A stretch of DNA of 6,365 nt, from NCBI GenBank assembly GCA_910595855.1, contig CAJVCJ010000051.1, positions 1-6,365 of the forward strand. Reading direction: 5' to 3'. The position numbers were made by a program, and so were the translations under genes. The notes beneath the pieces were generated by a model. The model was not told the origin of the DNA and searched no databases. It worked only from the letters and a program-made list of their open reading frames with translations. Shown in pieces: positions 1 to 5,957 of the stretch. Every line of letters begins with the position of its first letter. The first letter of the stretch is position 1. The DNA comes from Candidatus Thioglobus vulcanius. GTDB taxonomy: Bacteria; Pseudomonadota; Gammaproteobacteria; PS1; Pseudothioglobaceae.

Positions 1-1718
1 GAAGGGTTCATTTCACCCAGCCCTTTGAAGCGCTGAACTTGAATTTTAACACGCTTATTGTCCGATTCTATCTTGCGAATAATGGCGTCACGCTCACCAT
101 CATCCAGCGCATAGTGAACCTGTTTGCCAGCATCGATACGATATAGTGGCGGCATAGCAACGTAGATATGACCATCTTTTACAAGTCTTGGAAAGTGTTT
201 AACGAACAAGGTGCAAATAAGCGTTGCGATATGAGCGCCGTCAGAGTCCGCGTCGGCAAGTATGCAAATTTTTCCATAGCGTAAGCCTGATAAATCTTCA
301 CTATTTGGTTCAAGACCAATAGCAACACTAATATCATGAATTTCATTACTGGCCAGAACTTGGTCTGAATCAACCTCCCAGGTATTTAGAATTTTTCCTC
401 TAAGGGGTAAGATTGCTTGATATTCTTTGTCACGAGCTTGTTTTGCAGAGCCTCCAGCAGAGTCACCCTCTACTAAAAAAACTTCTGTTTGCGATAAGTC
501 TGTACTAGTGCAATCAGATAATTTTCCAGGCAGGGCGGGACCGCTAACAATCTTTTTACGAATAATTTTTTTGTTAGTTTTAAGTCGCGTTTGTGCATTT
601 GCAATGGCAAGTTGGGCAATTTGCTCTGCAATATCGGTATGTTGATTAAGCCATAAACTAAAAGCATCTTTAACTGTATTAGCAACAAAAGCAGCGCACT
701 CTCTAGAAGATAGCCTTTCTTTGGTTTGTCCAGAAAACTGCGGGTCTAGAATTTTGATAGATAAAACATAGGCAATTCTTTGCCACACATCGTCTGGTGT
801 TAGCTTGATATTTTTAGGGGTTAAATCTCTAAAATCGCAAAATTCTTTAAGAGCGTCAGTCAGGCCTGATCGTAAGCCGTTAACATGCGTTCCACCGCCA
901 ATAGTGGGAATGAGGTTAACATAGCTTTCTCCAACAACATTGGTGTTATATTGCGTCCAGGCTAGTGAGCAATTAAGCTGTTGTTCAGGCGACTCAAAAT
1001 TAACGATAAAAGGGGCTTCTGGCAAACAATCCAGCCCATCAAGTGCCATTGATAGATAGTCTTTTAAACCTTCTTGATAGAGCCATTTGTCGGTTGTATC
1101 ATCAATTTCATTGTAGAAATTAACTTCTAGGCCAGGGCATAAGACTGCTTTTGAGCGTAAATTATGACGTAACTTGCTAGCTGAAAATTTAATAGTATCA
1201 AAAAATTGAGCATCTGGAGTAAATTTAACTTTGGTACCAGTATTACGCTTTCCAACTGTACCAAGCTCTATTAATTCAGTTTTTTTAAATCCGTCTGAAA
1301 AACTAATGTGATGTTCTTTTGAATCGCGTTTAATCCATATTTCAACCAAGGTTGAAAGGGCGTTAACCACAGAAATACCTACACCGTGTAGTCCACCTGA
1401 AAATTGATAAGAATCGTTTGAAAATTTACCACCTGCATGAAGCTTGGTTAAGATAACTTCAACACCAGATTGCCCCTCACCTTTGTGAATATCAACTGGC
1501 ATGCCTCGACCGTTATCTTCTACAGATAGTGAGCCGTCTTTATATAAAACAACGCTAACTTTATTGGCGTGGCCGGCAACCGCTTCATCAACGCTGTTAT
1601 CAATAACCTCTTGAGCCAAGTGGTTTGGTCGCTCAGTTTCAGTGTACATGCCTGGACGCTTTCTAACAGGTTCTAGCCCAGTTAATACTTCAATCGATGA
1701 AGAATCATAATCGCTCAT
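1..1718 (-). CDS. parE: DNA topoisomerase IV subunit B (ParE), 3' end cut by window
   Basis: ParE is the ATPase subunit of topoisomerase IV, which with ParC decatenates daughter chromosomes in the cytoplasm. The frame is open from an ATG at 1718 to the window edge (572 codons). It aligns with E. coli ParE (630 residues) throughout, so roughly 55-60 C-terminal residues are missing. The GHKL ATPase domain carries the catalytic Glu37 and Asn41 (QEVIDNSVDEA), Asp68 in EDNGRGMP, and GGLHGVGISVVNALS at 108-122. The transducer QTK lysine is Lys333. The TOPRIM domain has EGDSAGG at 418-424 and metal-binding Asp489, Asp491 and Asp493. The visible end, QRFKGLGEMNP, is the conserved C-terminal block. 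I call ParE rather than GyrB because the start MSDYDSSSIEVLTGLEPVRK, the DADSDGAH motif and the absence of the GyrB insert all match ParE. Positions equal to E. coli Asp420, Leu445 and Ser458 (here Asp419, Leu444, Ser457) are unchanged, so no well-known quinolone-resistance change is seen there. The ribosome site is weak (GGCGGA upstream). An own promoter precedes it. Confidence 0.97.
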   Translation of the reverse strand, partial: MSDYDSSSIEVLTGLEPVRKRPGMYTETERPNHLAQEVIDNSVDEAVAGHANKVSVVLYKDGSLSVEDNGRGMPVDIHKGEGQSGVEVILTKLHAGGKFSNDSYQFSGGLHGVGISVVNALSTLVEIWIKRDSKEHHISFSDGFKKTELIELGTVGKRNTGTKVKFTPDAQFFDTIKFSASKLRHNLRSKAVLCPGLEVNFYNEIDDTTDKWLYQEGLKDYLSMALDGLDCLPEAPFIVNFESPEQQLNCSLAWTQYNTNVVGESYVNLIPTIGGGTHVNGLRSGLTDALKEFCDFRDLTPKNIKLTPDDVWQRIAYVLSIKILDPQFSGQTKERLSSRECAAFVANTVKDAFSLWLNQHTDIAEQIAQLAIANAQTRLKTNKKIIRKKIVSGPALPGKLSDCTSTDLSQTEVFLVEGDSAGGSAKQARDKEYQAILPLRGKILNTWEVDSDQVLASNEIHDISVAIGLEPNSEDLSGLRYGKICILADADSDGAHIATLICTLFVKHFPRLVKDGHIYVAMPPLYRIDAGKQVHYALDDGERDAIIRKIESDNKRVKIQVQRFKGLGEMNP

Positions 1719-1744
1719 TTTTACATCCGCCCAAGAATAGTTGT

Positions 1745-1760
1745 GCCAAGTATCATACCA
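1745..1760 (-). promoter_or_regulatory. Extended -10 promoter for parE
   Basis: On the minus strand the sequence TGG-TATGAT (1760-1752) is an extended -10 element: a TGn motif directly before a -10 box with five of six consensus bases. No convincing -35 box lies 16-18 bases upstream, because that stretch is the terminator hairpin; this fits the extended -10 class, which can work without one. Transcription would start near 1745, leaving a leader of about 27 bases before the parE ATG. The assignment is by motif and position only. Confidence 0.5.
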
Positions 1761-1792
1761 AAAAAAATCCCCATTAAATGGGGATTTTTTTT
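1760..1792 (-). terminator. Rho-independent terminator of the rpoH transcript
   Basis: A perfect inverted repeat (1761-1774 with 1778-1791) forms a 14-bp stem. Its core is ATCCCCAT/ATGGGGAT, closed by a 3-base loop and flanked by A- and T-tracts. Read on the minus strand, the hairpin is followed by eight T residues, about 25 bases after the rpoH stop. The T-tract on the other strand makes it symmetrical, so it could also stop antisense transcripts entering from parE, but no plus-strand gene ends here. Confidence 0.88.
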
Positions 1793-1817
1793 GTAAACTA
1801 GCCAAAGATTAAAGGAT

Positions 1818-2654
1818 TTATTCTTCTAGGTTTAGTTTGATTTTTTGCATGGCTTTGATCTCTAGTTGACGAATTCTTTCAGCTGAAACATTATATTTAT
1901 CCGCCAAGGTATGTAGGGTTGTTTTTTCTTCTTGCAAATACCTTGACTGCAAAATATCCAAACTTCTATCATCCAATGAAGAAAGTGCTTTATACAGTTG
2001 TTGCTGTTGGTTTTTATTGGAATCGTCAGTTAATAATAACTGCTCAGGCGTTTGCACGTTCTCATTGGTTAGATATTGCTCAGGTGCATTTGAATCTTCA
2101 TCATTAGGGTTTTCAAAAGTAACATCATTAAACTGCAGGCGTGACTCCATCTCTAATACGTCTTTACGCCTAACGCCTAAATCATCAGCAATTTGATCGG
2201 CTTGATCACTATTAAGTGAATTGTATATGTGTGCTTTAGCTTTTTTCAATTTAAAGAAGAGTTTGCGTTGAGCCTTGGTTGTTGCGACTTTAACAATTTT
2301 CCAATTTTTGAAAATAAACTCATGAATTTCTGCACGGATCCAATACACAGCAAATGAGGCAAGACGAACATTCTTATTTGGATTGAAGCGTTTAACAGCC
2401 TTCATTAAGCCAATCGTACCTTCTTGAATTAGATCTTCTTGCTCAAGCCCATAACCTTTGTAGCCATGAGCAATAAAGGCAACAAACCTCATATGTGATA
2501 AGACAAGTTTTCTAGCAGCGCTCAAGTCATGATTTTCATATAGTTTAATGGCTAAATCATGCTCTTCTTCAGGCGTTAAAATTGGAGGGTATTTTTGAAC
2601 GCCTAGCGCGCTAAATGCACTTTTACTAGGCAGGTTTGCTAACTCTGGACTCAT
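1818..2654 (-). CDS. rpoH: RNA polymerase heat-shock sigma factor sigma-32 (RpoH)
   Basis: This alternative sigma factor directs RNA polymerase to heat-shock promoters (chaperones and proteases). The 278-residue product is close in length to E. coli RpoH (284). Region 2 spans about 50-120, with DLIQEGTIGLMKAVKRFNP and FAVYWIRAEIHEF for core binding and -10 recognition. The diagnostic RpoH box QRKLFFKLKK is at 129-138 and separates it from RpoD and RpoS. Region 4.2 at about 245-275 holds the -35-reading helix (NVSAERIRQLE). Leu44, Ala47 and Val51 occupy the positions of E. coli Leu47, Ala50 and Ile54, which govern membrane targeting and FtsH turnover, so that control may be kept. A polar Gln-rich linker (213-220) precedes region 4. 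The gene starts 45 bases after gmk, with a likely own promoter and no Shine-Dalgarno sequence. It is terminated by the hairpin at 1760-1792. The start is the only sensible ATG before region 1.2. Confidence 0.96.
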   Translation of the reverse strand: MSPELANLPSKSAFSALGVQKYPPILTPEEEHDLAIKLYENHDLSAARKLVLSHMRFVAFIAHGYKGYGLEQEDLIQEGTIGLMKAVKRFNPNKNVRLASFAVYWIRAEIHEFIFKNWKIVKVATTKAQRKLFFKLKKAKAHIYNSLNSDQADQIADDLGVRRKDVLEMESRLQFNDVTFENPNDEDSNAPEQYLTNENVQTPEQLLLTDDSNKNQQQQLYKALSSLDDRSLDILQSRYLQEEKTTLHTLADKYNVSAERIRQLEIKAMQKIKLNLEE

Positions 2655-2697
2655 TTAATAAGAGGTATTAAGTATATTATTAAGGATTAATATTATA
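2655..2697 (-). repeat. Two AU-only inverted repeats in the rpoH leader
   Basis: The gmk-rpoH gap is almost all A and T and holds two inverted repeats. Repeat 1 pairs 2673-2683 with 2687-2697 (11 positions, one mismatch, 3-base loop). Repeat 2 pairs 2655-2660 with 2666-2671 (six perfect A-U pairs, loop CCUCU), and its last base directly precedes the rpoH ATG at 2654. Repeat 1 overlaps the proposed -10 box, so it would be intact only in RNA reading through from gmk; repeat 2 would be in both transcripts. The pairing is seen directly. A regulatory role is inference, and AT-rich DNA yields such repeats by chance. Confidence 0.4.
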
Positions 2698-2720
2698 GGT
2701 TAAATCAATGAGTTAAGCAA
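2692..2720 (-). promoter_or_regulatory. Likely sigma-70 promoter for rpoH
   Basis: On the minus strand a perfect TATAAT -10 box (2697-2692) lies 17 bases downstream of TTGCTT (2720-2715), which matches three of six -35 bases and sits inside the last codons of gmk. Transcription would begin near 2685, giving a leader of about 31 bases. A separate promoter would let rpoH respond independently of the upstream envelope genes. The genome is AT-rich, so a chance TATAAT is possible. Confidence 0.5.
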
Positions 2721-3305
2721 GGATTGATACTTTTCTGTTTGCTGGGATAGTAAAAAGCGCTGAGAATGAATGATTGTTGATAAATCAGTTAATGCTAAGT
2801 TGAAGTCATCATTAATAACTAAGTAGTCAAATTCATCATAATGACGCATTTCGCTCACCGCATCTTGCATACGACGATCAATAATGCTTTTATCATCCTG
2901 ACCACGATCTGTTAGGCGTTCACGTAGTGCAGCCTCAGAAGGAGGGAGAATGAAAATACCAATGGCATTATTAAAGCTTTTTTTAACTTGTCGAGCGCCT
3001 TGCCAATCAATTTCTAGAATAACGTCTGTACCAGATTCTAATAAATCCCTAACGGTTTGTTTAGCACTGCCGTAGTGATTGTCAAAAACTTGAGCCGATT
3101 CAATAAAACCATCTTCTTTTTTTATTTGATCAAACTCTTGCTTAGAAACAAAAAAATAATTTTTACCATGAGCTTCTCCCGGTCTTGCTGCGCGAGTTGT
3201 GTGCGATACGGAGACGCATAAATCCTCAGTTTGAGAAATTAAAGCCTTAACTAAAGAGGTTTTCCCGCAGCCAGAAGGTGCAGCAACGATAAATAAATTA
3301 GCCAT
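2700..3305 (-). CDS. gmk: Guanylate kinase
   Basis: Guanylate kinase phosphorylates GMP (and dGMP) to GDP with ATP in the cytoplasm, an essential step to GTP and an outlet for the alarmone-controlled purine pool. The product has 201 residues; E. coli Gmk has about 207. The P-loop APSGCGKTS is at 9-17, with Cys13 where E. coli has Ala. The GMP-binding segment VSVSHTTRAARPGE (31-44) supplies Ser34, Arg38 and Arg41; Glu69 and Tyr78 fit the rest of the GMP site. The conserved EIDWQGARQV is at 98-107, and the lid with DRGQDD, DRRM and its arginines is at about 128-146. VINDDF at 163-168 is the usual late motif. Its ATG shares one base with the yggX stop (TAATG) and lacks a clear Shine-Dalgarno, so translation probably depends on ribosomes finishing yggX. 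Confidence 0.96.
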   Translation of the reverse strand: MANLFIVAAPSGCGKTSLVKALISQTEDLCVSVSHTTRAARPGEAHGKNYFFVSKQEFDQIKKEDGFIESAQVFDNHYGSAKQTVRDLLESGTDVILEIDWQGARQVKKSFNNAIGIFILPPSEAALRERLTDRGQDDKSIIDRRMQDAVSEMRHYDEFDYLVINDDFNLALTDLSTIIHSQRFLLSQQTEKYQSLLNSLI

Positions 3306-3574
3306 TATTTTGCGGGCGTATAACCTTTGATATCGTCAGCACCTTCTTCAGAGAAAAAGAATTTATCCATTTGCTCTTTAAGGTGCTTTTGAGCGTTAGG
3401 ATCCATCATGCTTAGATTATTTTCATTGATAATCATGGTTTGGTGATCTAGCCATTGCTGCCAGCCTTGTTTTGATACATTGGCCAAAATTCTTTTCCCT
3501 AGCTCGCCAGGATAAGGTGCGCGATCTAATGCTTCAAGATCTTCATTTAGTTTTACACAGTGTACAGTATTCAT
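3305..3574 (-). CDS. yggX: Fe(2+)-trafficking / oxidative-stress protection protein YggX
   Basis: YggX is a small cytoplasmic protein linked to iron handling and to protecting iron-sulfur clusters from oxidative damage; the exact biochemical role is not settled. The 89-residue product matches E. coli YggX (91 residues) end to end. It has the conserved single cysteine near the N-terminus (Cys6), YPGELGKRI at 21-29, the tryptophan pair Trp38/Trp41, HQTMIINE at 44-51 and the C-terminal GYTP at 84-87. Its ATG overlaps the murJ stop as ATGA, and its stop overlaps the gmk start as TAATG, so it is the middle link of a coupled trio. A weak GAGA ribosome site lies within the murJ end. In E. coli yggX sits next to mutY, so the placement here is different. 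Confidence 0.95.
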   Translation of the reverse strand: MNTVHCVKLNEDLEALDRAPYPGELGKRILANVSKQGWQQWLDHQTMIINENNLSMMDPNAQKHLKEQMDKFFFSEEGADDIKGYTPAK

Positions 3575-5100
3575 AATTTTCTCATGTTGATGCTTAATAG
3601 TTTAAGACTTAAAAAATAAATGAACACTGATAAACAGATGGTGATAGCCAACATACCCATCCTAGAAAATGCATCAGCATTTAAATAGGTGTCAGGTGTT
3701 TGATCAAAGTTCAAAATAAAGAGTGCCATTATAAAGCTTGCAAACAAAACTTTAAAAAACATTTTAATTAAATCAGTAGAAAAATGAAAAATAGATTGTT
3801 TGTTTAGGTAAAAATATAAAATATAGGCATTGATTACAGCAGATATAGAAGTGGCGGCTGCAAGGCCGACGTGATCAAAATAGTAGCCAAAAATAATGTT
3901 TAGAATAACATTTGAAAGCATGGCGATAACACCTGCCTTGACTGGTGTTTTGGTATCACCTCTTGCCAAAAATACAGGCGCAAGAATCTTGACAGTTATA
4001 AAAGCCATAAGACCTGACCCATAAGCGATAAGACTCAAGGAGGATTGATGTGCTGCAAAGGCGCTAAAAGCATCATACTGAAACAAGGTGACAATCAATG
4101 GTTCAGCTAATAACACTAGACCAATACAAGCGGGTAATCCAAGTAATATGCCTAATTTCAACGCATAATCGACAGTACGGGTAAATTGTTGAGAATCTTT
4201 ATTGGCGTAATGCTTACTAAGCTTCGCTAAAGCAACTGTAGCAAGTGCAATGCCAATAAGTGCCAGCGGTAGTTCCAGCAATCGATCAGAATAATACAAC
4301 CAAGAAACACTACCACTAACCAGAACAGAGGCAATCATGGTGTCAATCAACAAGTTAATTTGCGAAACCGAAACGCCAAATAGGGCGGGTAGCATGCGTT
4401 TTTTTAGGGTTTTTACTGCAACATGATCACCGGTTGTTAACTTAGGTAATTTGCGAATTTTAAGTAAAAAAGGAATTTGAAACAATAGTTGCAAAATGCC
4501 ACCTATGAGAACGCCCCAGGCCAAGGCCATAATGGGCTCATCTAGATACTGAGATAAATAAACACTTGATAAAATCATGCTAATATTAAGCAGTACTGGA
4601 GTGAATGCTGGCACTGCAAATTTATCATAAGTATTTAGAATACTGCCGGAAAATGCAGTTAGGGAAATTAACAGCAAGTAAGGGAAGGTAATGCGCAGCA
4701 TGTCTGATGCTAAATTGAATTTAGTTAAGTCTTCGTTGAAATAAAAACCCCAAGCAAACATAAAGATAATTGCTGGTGCTGCAATAACAGCAATTAAGGT
4801 GATGATAATCAGTACTTTTAAAAATTTAGTACCAATATGGTTAATGATTTTTTGAACTTCTGCTTCAGTTTCATTTGCTTTGGCTTCTGCAAGAATGGGC
4901 ACAAATGCCTGGGAAAATGCCCCCTCTCCAAACAGTCTTCTTAGAAAATTAGGAATGCGAAAGGCAACTAAAAAAGCATCTGTTAAGCCATTTGCACCAA
5001 AATATTTAGCAATGAAAAAATCACGCACTAAGCCAAGAATACGAGACAAAAAAGTCATGGCAGTAACAATACTGCTTGACTTTAGAAAGGATTTATCCAT
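3571..5100 (-). CDS. murJ: Lipid II flippase MurJ (MviN)
   Basis: MurJ is an inner-membrane protein of the MOP superfamily that moves lipid II from the cytoplasmic to the periplasmic face for peptidoglycan assembly. The 509-residue product is almost the length of E. coli MurJ (511) and is rich in hydrophobic segments, consistent with the 14 membrane helices of the family. Residues known to be essential in E. coli are kept: Arg20, Arg26, Asp41, Arg54 and Arg273 match Arg18, Arg24, Asp39, Arg52 and Arg270. Other family blocks visible are FGEGAFSQAFVPILAE (57-72), ITFPYLLLISL (137-147), GVSVSQINLLIDT (242-254), SGSVSWLYYSDRL (262-274) and the GDTKTPVK loop at 381-388. The ATG lies 14 bases after the lpxA stop. 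The only GAGGAG nearby is 17 bases upstream, inside the lpxA end, so initiation may rely on coupling to lpxA. An in-frame TGA just upstream rules out a much longer protein. Confidence 0.96.
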   Translation of the reverse strand: MDKSFLKSSSIVTAMTFLSRILGLVRDFFIAKYFGANGLTDAFLVAFRIPNFLRRLFGEGAFSQAFVPILAEAKANETEAEVQKIINHIGTKFLKVLIIITLIAVIAAPAIIFMFAWGFYFNEDLTKFNLASDMLRITFPYLLLISLTAFSGSILNTYDKFAVPAFTPVLLNISMILSSVYLSQYLDEPIMALAWGVLIGGILQLLFQIPFLLKIRKLPKLTTGDHVAVKTLKKRMLPALFGVSVSQINLLIDTMIASVLVSGSVSWLYYSDRLLELPLALIGIALATVALAKLSKHYANKDSQQFTRTVDYALKLGILLGLPACIGLVLLAEPLIVTLFQYDAFSAFAAHQSSLSLIAYGSGLMAFITVKILAPVFLARGDTKTPVKAGVIAMLSNVILNIIFGYYFDHVGLAAATSISAVINAYILYFYLNKQSIFHFSTDLIKMFFKVLFASFIMALFILNFDQTPDTYLNADAFSRMGMLAITICLSVFIYFLSLKLLSINMRKL

Positions 5101-5114
5101 GAATGATTGGGTTG

Positions 5115-5912
5115 TTACTCCTCAACAGGTCCGCGCATAATTCCTACTTTAGAGCTACGAATACAATTAACAAATTGCATTACTTCTAAGGAGTCTGCTT
5201 CAGAAGATTCTAATTCACTCAACATTTGATCAAGTAGGCGACCAGTTGACTCTCGGTATACTACTTTAAAAGCGCGTTTAATTGAGGCAATTGAACTAGA
5301 TGAGTAACCACGTCTACGCATGCCTTCTGCATTAATGCTGCGTACTCGAGTTGGGATTCCAGAAGCTACCATATAGGCAGGTATGTCCTTATTTACCTGG
5401 CAACCCATGCCAATATAAGTGTGTATACCAATCATGCAAAACTGCTTAACTAGGGTAAATCCGCCTAGTATTGCCCAGTCGTGAACTTTTACATGGCCTG
5501 CTAAAGAAGCATTGTTAGACATAATGATATGATTTCCAATTTCACAATCATGGGCAATATGCACATAAGCCATCAACATGTTATTAGAGCCTACTCGGGT
5601 AATTGATTTCTCTTTTTCTGTTCCACGGTTAATGGTACAAAACTCGCGAATTAGATTGTCATCACCAATGACTAAATTAGACTCTTGTCCTTCTTCATAG
5701 GTGATATCCTGAGGATCGCCACCAATCGAAGCAAATGAATAAATATGGTTGTTTTTACCAATTTTGGTTGGACCTTGAATGACCGCATGAGATTCAATAA
5801 TGGTGCCTGCGCCAATTTCTACATTGGCACCAATAACAGCATAGGCACAAATCTTTGCTTTTTTATGAACTTTGGCACTTGGATCTATAATTGCAGTTGG
5901 ATCAATTGACAT
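5115..5912 (-). CDS. lpxA: UDP-N-acetylglucosamine O-acyltransferase LpxA
   Basis: LpxA transfers a 3-hydroxyacyl chain from ACP to the 3-OH of UDP-GlcNAc, the first step of lipid A synthesis, as a cytoplasmic homotrimer. The 265 residues (E. coli 262) start with left-handed beta-helix hexapeptide repeats (about 1-190) and end in a helical domain. The catalytic histidine is His121 (HIAHDC), with His118 and His140 matching E. coli His122 and His144. Asp69, Gln157, Asn194, Glu196 and Arg200 match Asp74, Gln161, Asn198, Glu200 and Arg204. The acyl-chain ruler position (E. coli Gly173) is Met169, as in Pseudomonas aeruginosa LpxA, predicting C10 chains. Oddities are Lys156 where E. coli has His160 and Thr71 where it has Lys76. 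A good GAGGAG (5929-5924) lies 11 bases before the ATG. It follows fabZ by 45 bases; murJ, not lpxB, comes next. LpxA is preferred over LpxD because of the C-terminal MRRRGY region and the HIAHDC context. Confidence 0.95.
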   Translation of the reverse strand: MSIDPTAIIDPSAKVHKKAKICAYAVIGANVEIGAGTIIESHAVIQGPTKIGKNNHIYSFASIGGDPQDITYEEGQESNLVIGDDNLIREFCTINRGTEKEKSITRVGSNNMLMAYVHIAHDCEIGNHIIMSNNASLAGHVKVHDWAILGGFTLVKQFCMIGIHTYIGMGCQVNKDIPAYMVASGIPTRVRSINAEGMRRRGYSSSSIASIKRAFKVVYRESTGRLLDQMLSELESSEADSLEVMQFVNCIRSSKVGIMRGPVEE

Positions 5913-5923
5913 GGTGTTATATT

Positions 5924-5929
5924 CTCCTC
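5924..5929 (-). promoter_or_regulatory. Shine-Dalgarno site of lpxA
   Basis: GAGGAG on the minus strand, 11 bases before the lpxA ATG, is the clearest ribosome binding site in the window. It supports the start at 5912. It contrasts with rpoH and gmk, which lack an obvious site. Confidence 0.75.
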
Positions 5930-5957
5930 AAGAATTAAATACTTAGTTTATCTCTAA

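Noticed and set aside
484..496. Quinolone-resistance change in ParE.
   Set aside because: The positions I could check (E. coli Asp420, Leu445 and Ser458 equivalents) have the sensitive-type residues; the Lys441-to-Arg difference is conservative.
179..688. Open frames on both strands inside parE (179-373, 427-645, 473-688).
   Set aside because: They overlap the well-supported ParE frame, their translations resemble no family I know, and they are explained as shadows of parE in other frames.
1721..1726. ATG followed at once by TAA in the parE leader, eight bases before the true start, as a minimal regulatory frame.
   Set aside because: A single start-stop pair in a short AT-rich leader is easily chance, and there is no further structure to support control.
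1919..2107. Plus-strand open frame opposite the 3' half of rpoH.
   Set aside because: It is antisense to a strongly conserved gene, has no ribosome site, and its translation shows no recognisable domain.
4880..5140. Plus-strand open frame opposite the start of murJ and the end of lpxA.
   Set aside because: It spans two real genes on the other strand and its basic, low-complexity translation looks like the complement of membrane-protein codons.
5913..5957. Possible separate promoter for lpxA in the fabZ-lpxA gap.
   Set aside because: The AT-rich stretch has no -10/-35 pair with good spacing; the gap is best explained as a leader with a Shine-Dalgarno inside an operon.
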